Assembly: GCF_041690465.1 (NCBI RefSeq)
Contig: NZ_JAWLHG010000002.1
Coordinates: 248,001-312,000 of the forward strand
Source of the DNA: Falsiroseomonas sp041690465
Lineage (GTDB): Bacteria; Pseudomonadota; Alphaproteobacteria; Acetobacterales; Acetobacteraceae
Length of the DNA: 64,000 bases
Reading direction: 5' to 3'
Shown here: positions 7,081-14,574 of the stretch, one piece after another
Layout: every line of letters begins with the position of its first letter
Numbering within the stretch: the first letter of the stretch is position 1
Notes under the pieces: model-generated
The model's database searches: none
The model's input: the letters and a program-made list of their open reading frames with translations, nothing else
What the model was told of the DNA's origin: nothing
Position numbers and translations under genes: made by a program

Positions 7081-7877
7081 ACCGGCGTCACCTTCCCGCC
7101 GCGGCCGCCGCCGCCGCGGCGCTCGCCCTGCCGATCCAGGCGCAGGCGCAGGCTGCGGGATCGGGCAAGCTCGCCTCGATCCAGTCCTCGGGGCGCATCC
7201 GCTTCGGCACCACCGGCGACTTCAACCCGATGAGCTTCCGCGACCCCGCCAGCCGCGAGTACCGCGGCCATCAGATCGAGGCGGCGCAGCAGCTGGCGCG
7301 CGACATGAATGTGCGTCCCGAGTTCATTGCCACCGATTGGCGCACGCTGATCAACGGGCTGGTGGCGGACCAGTACGACGTGGTGTTCACCGGCACCTCG
7401 ATGTCGGTGCCGCGCGCGATGGCCGCCAGCTTCACCATCCCCTGGGGCCGCAACGCCTTCGTCCCGCTGGTGCGCCGGCGCGACGCCACGCGCTTCGCCG
7501 ATTGGGAGGCGCTGAACCAGCGCAGCGTGACCATCGGCACCAATCTCGGCACCACGATGGAGACCTGGGTGCAGTCCGGCCTGCCCAACGCCACGCTGCG
7601 GCGCGTGGAAAGCCCGGCGCGCGACTGGCAGGAACTGCTCGGCGGCCGGGTGGACGCGACGATGTCCTCGCTGATCGAGGCGGCCTTCCTGACCAAGGAA
7701 TATCCGGACCTGGTCGCGATCTTCCAGAACCAGCCGCGCAACCCGATCCCGATGGCCTTCCTCGCGCCGCTGAACGATCTGGTGTTCACCAACTTCCTCA
7801 ACGCCTGGATCACCATCCGCACCGCCAGCGGCTTCTTCGACGAGATCAACCGCAAATGGAACGTGGCGCAGGCGTGA
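7077..7877 (+). CDS. Amino-acid-type ABC transporter substrate-binding protein (SBP_bac_3)
   Basis: Periplasmic binding protein of 266 aa. Signal peptide residues 1-25 are Ala-rich and end AQAQA. The SBP_bac_3 fold is shown by the start of the mature domain (SSGRIRFGTTGDFNPMSFRD), the DVVFTGTSMSVPRA segment and the late TIRTASGFFDEINRKW segment. It overlaps the Rieske oxygenase by 4 bp and RidA by 4 bp, so the three are probably co-translated. The divergent permease at 4882-5655 is the likely membrane partner. Confidence 0.88.
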   Translation: MNRRHLPAAAAAAAALALPIQAQAQAAGSGKLASIQSSGRIRFGTTGDFNPMSFRDPASREYRGHQIEAAQQLARDMNVRPEFIATDWRTLINGLVADQYDVVFTGTSMSVPRAMAASFTIPWGRNAFVPLVRRRDATRFADWEALNQRSVTIGTNLGTTMETWVQSGLPNATLRRVESPARDWQELLGGRVDATMSSLIEAAFLTKEYPDLVAIFQNQPRNPIPMAFLAPLNDLVFTNFLNAWITIRTASGFFDEINRKWNVAQA

Positions 7878-8263
7878 CGCGGCGCCACCACGAGACCGGG
7901 CGGCCCTGGGAGAAGGCCTGCGGCTACAGCCGCGCCGTGCGGGTGGGCCCCTATGCGGAAACCGCGCTGTGCAGCCCCTGCGGGCCGGACGGCGCGGTGC
8001 TGCATCCCGGCGATGTCCATCGCCAGACCCTCGCCTGCCTCGACCTGGTGCGGGAGGCGCTGGAGGGCGTCGGCATGACGCTCGCCGATGTGGTGAAGAC
8101 GCGCATCTACGTCGCCGATCCCGCGCATTGGCAGGAGTCGGGCCGCGCGCATGGCGAGGTGTTCAAGGACATCCGCCCGGCGCTCGGCTGGGTCTACATG
8201 ACCGGCTTCTTCGCGCCGGGCATCACCGTGGAGGTGGAGGCGACCGCCTTCCGTCAGGAATGA
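7874..8263 (+). CDS. RidA family protein (YjgF/YER057c/UK114)
   Basis: Protein of 129 aa with the RidA fold pattern: GYSRAVRVGPYAETAL, then GDVHRQT, then ALEGVGMTLADVVKTRIYV and a C-terminal PGITVEVEATAF. RidA proteins hydrolyse reactive enamine/imine intermediates made by PLP enzymes and amine oxidases. The expected arginine near the end of the canonical motif (R in KTRIYV) is present. The GTG start at 7874 overlaps the upstream stop (GTGA). The setting among amine and amino-acid oxidases fits removal of imines released by those flavoenzymes. Confidence 0.88.
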   Translation: MTRRHHETGRPWEKACGYSRAVRVGPYAETALCSPCGPDGAVLHPGDVHRQTLACLDLVREALEGVGMTLADVVKTRIYVADPAHWQESGRAHGEVFKDIRPALGWVYMTGFFAPGITVEVEATAFRQE

Positions 8264-9039
8264 GCGGGATCGGGCGCGGATTCGAAGGCCAGGAAGATCT
8301 CGGCGACGTCTTCCGCCGCAGCCTGCAGGAAGGCGGCGCCATGTTCCGGTCGCGCCAGCGAAGGGTCGGCGCCGACCACGCCTTCCGGGTAGCGCGCGCG
8401 GTGGCGCACCGCGTCCTCGTGCCGGTCGCCGCCGAGATCCACCAGCGGATCGGGCGGCAGCGCGCGGTAGGGCGGCCACGCACCGGGCTGCGCTCCGGTG
8501 ACGTGCAACGCGATGGCGATTTCGGACGGCGTGCCGTGATAGCCCTCCCGCGCGCCATAGAGGTTCTGCCGCAGCGCGCCGCAGCGTGGGCCTTCCCACC
8601 AGGCGCGGAGTTTCGCGCTCAGCGGATGCGGGAACGCCAATCGGCCGAGCGAGACTTCGGACAGCACCTCCTGGATCGCTGCCAGCGCCGGCGCGGTGTT
8701 GCCGCCATGGCCGGTCAGCAGCAGCACGCGGGAGAAGCCGGTGCGACCGAGGCTCGCCAGCACATCAAACAGCAGGGCGCTCAGCGTGGAAGGGCGCAGG
8801 CTGACCGTGCCGGGGAAGCCGAGGTTGAACTGGGCCGGGCCATAGGCCAGCAGCGGCAGCACGACGGCGCCGGCGAGCTCCGCCGCGCGCAGCGCCACCG
8901 CCTCGGCGCAGATCGCATCGGTCCCCAGCGCGCCGGCTGCGCCATGCTGTTCCAGGCTGCCGAGCGGCAGGATCACGCCGCGACGTCCTGTGGCGAGGCG
9001 CTGCTCCACCTCCGGCCAACTCATCCGATCGAGACGCAT
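8254..9039 (-). CDS. Creatininase family protein (creatinine-amidohydrolase-like)
   Basis: Metal-dependent amidohydrolase of 261 aa. The creatininase-family metal motif PLGSLEQHG (E30, H32) is followed by TDAICAEA (D41), GHGGN (about 110-114) and a late TPSEIAIALH segment. Relatives open cyclic amides (creatinine, MftE-type peptides). The gene overlaps the convergent RidA gene by 10 bp. The ATG at 9039 has GGGGGAG upstream. The start of the divergent FAD oxidase is only 2 bp away, so both promoters must lie inside the other gene or the mRNAs have almost no leader. Confidence 0.86.
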   Translation of the reverse strand: MRLDRMSWPEVEQRLATGRRGVILPLGSLEQHGAAGALGTDAICAEAVALRAAELAGAVVLPLLAYGPAQFNLGFPGTVSLRPSTLSALLFDVLASLGRTGFSRVLLLTGHGGNTAPALAAIQEVLSEVSLGRLAFPHPLSAKLRAWWEGPRCGALRQNLYGAREGYHGTPSEIAIALHVTGAQPGAWPPYRALPPDPLVDLGGDRHEDAVRHRARYPEGVVGADPSLARPEHGAAFLQAAAEDVAEIFLAFESAPDPAHS

Positions 9040-9041
9040 CC

Positions 9042-10241
9042 ATGCTCCCCCTGACGCGACAGATTGCCGCCCTGATCCCCCGCGCCGCAACGCCCCGTCC
9101 GCGGCGTATCGCAGTGATCGGTGCCGGCGTGCTCGGGCTCTGCACCGCCTGGGCGCTGGCGCGCCGCGGCCATGCGGTCACCGTGCTGGAAGCGGGCGCG
9201 GTGCCGGATGCGCGCGCCTCCTCCAGCGACGAGGGGCGCATCATCCGCCATGCCTATGGCACGCTGGAAGGCTATGCGGCGATGATGCCGGCCGGCTTCG
9301 CCGCCTGGCGCGCGCTGTTCGCCGAGACCGGCGCCGACCGCCTGGTGCCCTGCCGCGCCGTCTATGCGCTGCGCGCGGAGGGACCCTGGGAGGCGGCGGT
9401 CGGTCGCACCCAGGCGGCGGCCGGGCTCGGCTTCCGCCGGCTGGATGACGCCGCGCTGGACGCGATCCCGGTGCTGAACCGAGAAGGCCTGTTGCGCGCC
9501 GTCGAGGTGGACGGCTCGGGCATCCTGTTGGCGCGCCCGATCCTGGATGACCTCGCCGCGCTGCTTCCCCGTCTCGGTGTCACATTGCGCGGCGGCGCGG
9601 AGGTGGCGGCCGTCGAAGACGATGGCGTGCGGCTGGCGGGCGGCGAACGCGTGGCGGCGGAGCAGGTGGTGGTCGCCGCCGGCGCCTGGGCGCCGCGGCT
9701 GCTGCCGGACCTCGCCGCGGCGAGCGGCTTGCGCGTCTCGCTGCAGACCGTCGCCTATCTGCAGCCGCCGGACGACTTGGCCGCGGCCTGGGGGCAGGCG
9801 CCGCTGCTGCTCTGCCGGCTGCCGGGGCATGCGACCGGCGGCGTCTATGTGCTGCCGCCGCGGGAAGGCGCGCGGCTGAAGATCGGCGACTATGCCACCG
9901 ACACGCCGGGCGCGCCCGATGCGCCGCCCGACCCGGCTCGGCAGGCGGCGCTGCTCGATGCCGGGCGGATCGCCATTGTCGGCTTCGCGCGGCACCGCGT
10001 GCTCGGGGTGCGCCACTGCCTCTACACCATGGCGCCCGAGGACCGGTTCGTGCTGCGCCAGGCGGGGCCGCGCGCCTGGCTGGCCTCGGCCTGTTCCGGG
10101 CATGGCTTCAAGCTGGCGCCGCTGGTGGCGCTCGGCCTCGCTGCGGCGCTGGAGGAGCGGATCGCGGCGGCGGAGTTGGCCCATTGGGCCGCGGGACGCG
10201 AGGGGGAGGCTTCCCTTGCGGCCGCCGGCGCGGGATCGTAG
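9042..10241 (+). CDS. FAD-dependent amine/amino-acid oxidoreductase (sarcosine-oxidase/DAO family)
   Basis: Flavoprotein of 399 aa with a Rossmann dinucleotide motif (VIGAGVLGL, about 25-33) and a C-terminal SACSGHGFKLAP signature like monomeric sarcosine oxidase and N-methyltryptophan oxidase. SSSDEGRIIRHAYG near residue 60 is also typical of that group. Expected chemistry is oxidation of a secondary amine or amino acid to an imine with release of peroxide. The ATG at 9042 has no obvious ribosome binding site and the open frame includes about 20 residues before the FAD motif; no better start codon exists before it. The gene is followed by the 2OG oxygenase and HD oxygenase genes. Confidence 0.88.
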   Translation: MLPLTRQIAALIPRAATPRPRRIAVIGAGVLGLCTAWALARRGHAVTVLEAGAVPDARASSSDEGRIIRHAYGTLEGYAAMMPAGFAAWRALFAETGADRLVPCRAVYALRAEGPWEAAVGRTQAAAGLGFRRLDDAALDAIPVLNREGLLRAVEVDGSGILLARPILDDLAALLPRLGVTLRGGAEVAAVEDDGVRLAGGERVAAEQVVVAAGAWAPRLLPDLAAASGLRVSLQTVAYLQPPDDLAAAWGQAPLLLCRLPGHATGGVYVLPPREGARLKIGDYATDTPGAPDAPPDPARQAALLDAGRIAIVGFARHRVLGVRHCLYTMAPEDRFVLRQAGPRAWLASACSGHGFKLAPLVALGLAAALEERIAAAELAHWAAGREGEASLAAAGAGS

Positions 10242-10264
10242 GCGCACAAGCGGGAGACCCGGAT

Positions 10265-11248
10265 ATGGCCTATGCGACGGCGCGCGAGATCGCGGTGGAC
10301 GAGATCCCGGTGCTCGACATCGCGCCCCTGGTCGCGCGCGACGCGGCCGGCGCCGCGGCGGTGGGCGCGGCGATGCGCGAAGCCAGCGAGCGCATCGGCT
10401 TCTTCTACATCTCGGGCCACGGCGTGCCCGACGCGCTGACACAGGGCGTATTCTCCACCGCCGCCCGCTTCTTCGCCCTGCCGGAGGAGCAGAAGGCCGA
10501 GGTCACGGTGAACAAGCGGCATCGCGGCTGGATCGGCCATGGCGGCGCGAAGATGTACGGCACCGCCAAGGCCGACCTGAAGGAAAGCTTCGTCTGGGGC
10601 CTCGAACTGCCCGAGGACGATCCGGAAGTCGCCGCCGGCACGCCGCTGATGGGGCCGAACCAGTGGCCAAGCGCACTGCCGGAACTGCACGACGCACTCT
10701 ACGACTGGTACGAGGCGGTGCTCGAGGCCGGCCATGCGGTGCTGCGCGGCCTGGCGCTCAGCCTCGGCCGCGACATGGAGTTCTTCGCCGAGCCTTTCGC
10801 GCGGCCGCTCGCGCGCGGCTCGGCCATCTGGTACCCGCCGCAGCCGCCCGATCTCGGCGCCGCGCAGTTCGGCGTGGCGCCGCATACCGATTACGGCGGG
10901 CTCACCCTGCTGACGCAGGACATGACCGGCGGGCTGCAGGTGAAAGGCACCAGCAAGGAATGGGTGACCGCCCATCCGATCCCCGGCACCTTCGTGGTGA
11001 ACATCGGCGACCTGATGCATCGCTGGACCAATGGCCGCTTCCGCAGCAACCCACACCGCGTGGTGAACACCTCCGGCAAGACGCGGCAGAGCGCGGCGGT
11101 GTTCTTCGACCCCGCCTTCCACGCGGTGGTGGACCCGCGCGACCTGCTCGACGATCCGTCGGAAGCGAAATACCCGCCGATCGCCTGCGGCGAATGGGTG
11201 GTCGGGCGCTTCGACAAGGCGTTCAAGTACCGCGCGCCAGGCAGTTGA
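10265..11248 (+). CDS. 2-oxoglutarate/Fe(II)-dependent oxygenase, isopenicillin-N-synthase-like family
   Basis: Oxygenase of 327 aa with the DIOX_N region (residues 12-110) and the 2OG-FeII domain. The iron ligands are H207-x-D209 (APHTDYGG) and H264 (SNPHRVVN), and R274-x-S276 would bind 2-oxoglutarate. These enzymes couple 2OG decarboxylation to hydroxylation or ring formation on a small substrate. The ATG at 10265 follows GGGAGA; an upstream open frame to 10184 lies inside the previous gene. The next gene, 77 bp downstream, is an HD-type di-iron oxygenase, which recalls the PhnY/PhnZ two-step pairing (see findings). Confidence 0.9.
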   Translation: MAYATAREIAVDEIPVLDIAPLVARDAAGAAAVGAAMREASERIGFFYISGHGVPDALTQGVFSTAARFFALPEEQKAEVTVNKRHRGWIGHGGAKMYGTAKADLKESFVWGLELPEDDPEVAAGTPLMGPNQWPSALPELHDALYDWYEAVLEAGHAVLRGLALSLGRDMEFFAEPFARPLARGSAIWYPPQPPDLGAAQFGVAPHTDYGGLTLLTQDMTGGLQVKGTSKEWVTAHPIPGTFVVNIGDLMHRWTNGRFRSNPHRVVNTSGKTRQSAAVFFDPAFHAVVDPRDLLDDPSEAKYPPIACGEWVVGRFDKAFKYRAPGS

Positions 11249-11325
11249 TGCCACGCGACTCGTTGCTCCGCGCCGGCGCCTTCGGCATGCTGTCCTGGGG
11301 GGACGGCGCCGGAGAGGAGGGGAAC

Positions 11326-11961
11326 ATGACCCGCATCTTCCGGGGCGATCCTGCGCGTTCGCCCCTGCTGCGCGACGGGATGCGCTATGTGGAGCCGCCG
11401 GAGCTCGACGCCTTCGGCACGCCGGAGTGGCTGCGCCTGCGCGAGCAGCGGCGCGTCTTCGATGCCGAGCAGCAGGCCGCGCATGTGCTGCGCGTGCTGG
11501 AGGCCTCGGCGGCCGATCCGAGCTTCGGCTACCAGGTGAACAATTTCCGCCACTGCGTGCAGGCGGCCACGGCGGCGCTGCAGGACGGGCGCGACGAGGA
11601 ATACGTGGTGGTCGCGCTGCTGCACGACATCGGCTTCACGCTCTGCCCGACCAACCACGGGCCCTTCGCCGCCGCGCTGCTCGGGCCGTACGTGTCGGAC
11701 GCGAGCCGCTGGCTGCTGGAGCATCATCAGCACTTCCTGGCGCATCACTGCCACGACCACCCCGACGAGGCGTTCGACGAGCACGCACGCGAGCGCTGGC
11801 GCGGGCATCCGCATTTCGCGGCCACCGCCGATTTCGTGGCGCGCTTCGACCAGGGCACGATCCTGCCCGGCCTGCCGGAGGCGCCGCTCGCCGTCTTCGC
11901 GCCGATGGTGCAACGCCTCTTTGCGCGCCCGCCGCGCCGTCTGCCGCCGCGTGAGGCGTGA
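11326..11961 (+). CDS. HD-domain protein, PhnZ/TmpB/MIOX-like mixed-valent di-iron oxygenase candidate
   Basis: HD-fold protein of 211 aa. Possible metal ligands in order are H76 (NFRH), H100-D101 (LLHDIG), H111 (NH), H133 or H134 (LEHHQHF) and D165 (FDQ). This is the pattern of the di-iron oxygenase branch (PhnZ, TmpB, myo-inositol oxygenase) rather than ordinary HD phosphohydrolases. PhnZ and TmpB cleave an alpha-hydroxylated C-P bond made by a 2OG oxygenase. Position 104 is Phe where close relatives that I recall carry Asp, so the pocket may differ. The ATG at 11326 follows GAGGAGGGG. The end overlaps the permease start by 11 bp. A hydrolase role cannot be excluded. Confidence 0.78.
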   Translation: MTRIFRGDPARSPLLRDGMRYVEPPELDAFGTPEWLRLREQRRVFDAEQQAAHVLRVLEASAADPSFGYQVNNFRHCVQAATAALQDGRDEEYVVVALLHDIGFTLCPTNHGPFAAALLGPYVSDASRWLLEHHQHFLAHHCHDHPDEAFDEHARERWRGHPHFAATADFVARFDQGTILPGLPEAPLAVFAPMVQRLFARPPRRLPPREA

Positions 11962-12784
11962 AGCCCGCATCACCCGCCGCGAACCCACCGGGCTGCGCGC
12001 GCGGCGGCTGCGCAAGGCGGCGCTGGACGTCTTCCAGTTCGCGCTGTTCCTCTTCCTGCTCGGCTGGCTGCTCGTCGAGGGCGCCGGCAACATGGGCTAC
12101 AACTGGCAATGGTACCGCGTGCCGCGCTACCTGTTCCAGGTCTTCGACGGCGAAGTGTACGCGGGCCCGCTGCTGAAGGGCCTGCTGGTGACGCTGCAGA
12201 TCAGCGCCCTGGCGCTGGTGCTGACCGTTGTCATCGGCCTCGGCGCCGCGCTGCTGCGGCTCTCGGGCTCGGTCGCCGGCCGCTGGCTGGTGGTGGCCTA
12301 TGTCGAGGCGATCCGCAACACGCCGCTGCTGGTGCAGCTCTACCTCGTGTATTTCATCCTTGCTCCGATCCTCGGGCTGGAGCGCTTCTGGGCCGGGGTG
12401 CTGTGCCTGGCCGTCTTCGAGGGCGCCTTCGCCGCCGAGATCTTCCGGGGCGGCATCATGGCGGTGCGCAAGGGCCAGTGGGAGGCCGCCTGGACGCTGG
12501 GCCTCTCGCGGCGCACGGCCTACCGCTTCATCGTGCTGCCGCAGGCACTGAGGATCATCCTGCCGCCGCTCGCGGGGCTCGGCGTCTCGCTGATCAAGCA
12601 CTCGGCGATCGTCAGCGTGATCGCGGTGTTCGACCTGACCAACGAGGGCCGCAACGTCATCAGCGACACCTTCATGACCTTCGAAATCTGGCTCACCGTG
12701 GCGGCACTCTATCTTTGTGTCACGGTGCTGCTGTCCTTCGGCGTCGGGCTGCTGGAACGGCGGCTCAAGGGCGCGATGGCGTGA
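11951..12784 (+). CDS. Polar amino-acid ABC transporter permease (first of a pair)
   Basis: Permease of 277 aa in the HisQM/GltJK family. It has the conserved YVEAIRNTPLLVQLYLVYF and FEGAFAAEIFRGGIMAVRKG (EAA loop), then WTLGLSRRTAYRFIVLPQAL. An unusually long N-terminal part precedes the core, including a YNWQWYRVPRYLF periplasmic stretch shared in style with the second permease. The GTG at 11951 overlaps the HD gene stop; a TTG at 11921 is an alternative start. It works with the binding protein at 12810 and the permease at 13678; no ATPase gene is present in the window. Confidence 0.87.
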   Translation: MRREARITRREPTGLRARRLRKAALDVFQFALFLFLLGWLLVEGAGNMGYNWQWYRVPRYLFQVFDGEVYAGPLLKGLLVTLQISALALVLTVVIGLGAALLRLSGSVAGRWLVVAYVEAIRNTPLLVQLYLVYFILAPILGLERFWAGVLCLAVFEGAFAAEIFRGGIMAVRKGQWEAAWTLGLSRRTAYRFIVLPQALRIILPPLAGLGVSLIKHSAIVSVIAVFDLTNEGRNVISDTFMTFEIWLTVAALYLCVTVLLSFGVGLLERRLKGAMA

Positions 12785-12809
12785 CCACCACAACGAGAGG
12801 GAGACAACC

Positions 12810-13673
12810 ATGACCGACACATCCGGCCTTCGCCGCCGATTCTTCGCCCCTGCCGCCGGGGGCCTCGCCGCGCTCGGCGCCTTCGCCTTCGGGCGGCCTG
12901 CCGCCGCGCAGGGCAACGATGCGCGCGCTGCGCTTGCCGCCACCTCCATGGTCGAGGAGGTGAAGCGCCGCGGCACGCTGCGCGTCGGCATGTCCACCTT
13001 CGTGCCCTGGGCTTTCCGCAACCGCGCGGGAGAGCTGATCGGCTACGAGATCGACGTCGCCACCCGCCTGGCGCAGGACATGGGCGTGCGCGCGGAGTTC
13101 GTGCCCACCGCCTGGGACGGCATCATCCCCGCGCTGCTGGCCGGCCGGTTCGACGCGATCATCGGCGGCATGACCATCACGCCGCAGCGCAACCTCAACG
13201 CCAACTTCACCAGCCCCTATTCCGCGACCGGCGTGGACATGGCGGCGAGCAAGCGCCTGGCGGACGGCATGACGACGCTGGAGGCCTACAACCGGCCGAA
13301 CATCACCATCGTCGGCCGCCGCGGCACCTCGGCCATCGCGGCCGCGCAGCGCCTGATGCCGCGCGCGACGCTGCGCCAGTTCGACGACGACGCGCAGTCG
13401 ATCCTGGAAGTGGTGAACGGCCGCGCGCATGCGATGGTCGGCACCGTGCCCCGCCCGCTTTTCGCGACGCTCGACAACCCCGATGCGCTGTTCCGGCCGT
13501 TCGAGCAGCCTTTCGTCCGCCAGGCCGACGCGATGGCGGTGCGGAAGTCCGATCCGGATGCGCTGAACTTCCTCAACAACTGGATCCTGCTGCGCCAGCT
13601 CGATGGCTGGCTGGAGGAGAAGCAGATCTTCTGGTTCAACGCGCGCAGCTGGCGCGACCAGTTGCCGGGCTGA
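12810..13673 (+). CDS. Amino-acid-type ABC transporter substrate-binding protein (SBP_bac_3)
   Basis: Periplasmic binding protein of 287 aa. A twin-arginine-like start (GLRRRFFAPAAGGLAALGAF) leads to a signal peptide ending near residue 34. The SBP_bac_3 pattern follows: VKRRGTLRVGMSTFVPWAFR, IGYEIDVATRLAQDMGV, then DAIIGGMTITPQR. The ATG at 12810 follows GAGAGGGAGA. The gene lies between two permease genes of the same transport system. The ligand is unknown; the neighbouring amine-oxidising enzymes suggest an amino acid or quaternary/secondary amine. Confidence 0.9.
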   Translation: MTDTSGLRRRFFAPAAGGLAALGAFAFGRPAAAQGNDARAALAATSMVEEVKRRGTLRVGMSTFVPWAFRNRAGELIGYEIDVATRLAQDMGVRAEFVPTAWDGIIPALLAGRFDAIIGGMTITPQRNLNANFTSPYSATGVDMAASKRLADGMTTLEAYNRPNITIVGRRGTSAIAAAQRLMPRATLRQFDDDAQSILEVVNGRAHAMVGTVPRPLFATLDNPDALFRPFEQPFVRQADAMAVRKSDPDALNFLNNWILLRQLDGWLEEKQIFWFNARSWRDQLPG

Positions 13674-13677
13674 GCGG

Positions 13678-14574
13678 ATGGACCTGCCGGGTGGCCCCTA
13701 TGCGCGCCGCCCGCGGCTGGGCGTGCTGGATGCCGTGGTCATCGCCGCGGTCGCCGGCACGCTCGGCTTCCTCGCCTGGCGCGCCGGTGCGGCGCTCGAC
13801 TACCGCTGGAACTGGGCGCCGGTCTGGGGCTTCATCGCCCGCCAGGACGCGGAGCGCGGCTGGGTGGCGAACCTGCTGCTGCAGGGGCTGCTGACCACCA
13901 TCCGCGTCTCCTTCTGGGCGGCGATCCTGGCGGCGCTTGTGGGCGTCGCCATGGGTGTCGCGCGCACCGCCCGCGCGTTGCTGCCGCGGCTGGTGGCTGG
14001 CTTCTATGTCGAGACCATCCGCAACATCCCGCCGCTGGTCTTCATCTTCGTCTTCTACTTCTTCGTCACCAGCCAGATCCTGCCCGCGCTGGGCGTGGAG
14101 GACTGGATCCGGCGGCAGGATCCCGCGACACTCGGGTGGATCGAGCTGTTCTTCGGCCCGCCGCAATTCGCCGCCGGCGTGATCGCCGCGATCATCTGCC
14201 TCGGCCTGTTCGAGGGCGCCTATGTCACAGAGATCGTGCGCGCCGGCATCCAATCCCTGCCCGCCGGCCAGTGGGAGGCGTCGCAGGCGCTGGGCCTCTC
14301 CCGCTTCCGGACGCTGCGGCTGGTGATCCTGCCGCAGGCGATCGCGCGCACCGTGCCGCCGTTGGCGGGGCAGGCGGTGTCGCTGGTGAAGGACTCGTCC
14401 ATCGTCTCGCTGGTTTCGATCCAGGACCTCGCCTTTCTCGGCAGCGAGGTGGCGGCGACGACCAACCGCGTCTTCGAGACCTGGCTGGTGGTCGCGGCAT
14501 TCTACTTCATCATCTGCGCCACGCTCTCGGCCCTCGCCGCACGGCTCGAGCGGCGCTTCGCCCTGCGCAACTGA
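13678..14574 (+). CDS. Polar amino-acid ABC transporter permease (second of a pair)
   Basis: Permease of 298 aa with the HisM-family core: FYVETIRNIPPLVFIFVFYF, then FEGAYVTEIVRAGIQSLPAG and ALGLSRFRTLRLVILPQA. The large first periplasmic region (about residues 40-65) is shared in style with the first permease. The ATG at 13678 lies 4 bp after the binding-protein stop, and the next gene starts directly after this stop codon (TGA then ATG). Co-transcription with the following FAD enzyme is therefore very likely. Confidence 0.88.
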   Translation: MDLPGGPYARRPRLGVLDAVVIAAVAGTLGFLAWRAGAALDYRWNWAPVWGFIARQDAERGWVANLLLQGLLTTIRVSFWAAILAALVGVAMGVARTARALLPRLVAGFYVETIRNIPPLVFIFVFYFFVTSQILPALGVEDWIRRQDPATLGWIELFFGPPQFAAGVIAAIICLGLFEGAYVTEIVRAGIQSLPAGQWEASQALGLSRFRTLRLVILPQAIARTVPPLAGQAVSLVKDSSIVSLVSIQDLAFLGSEVAATTNRVFETWLVVAAFYFIICATLSALAARLERRFALRN

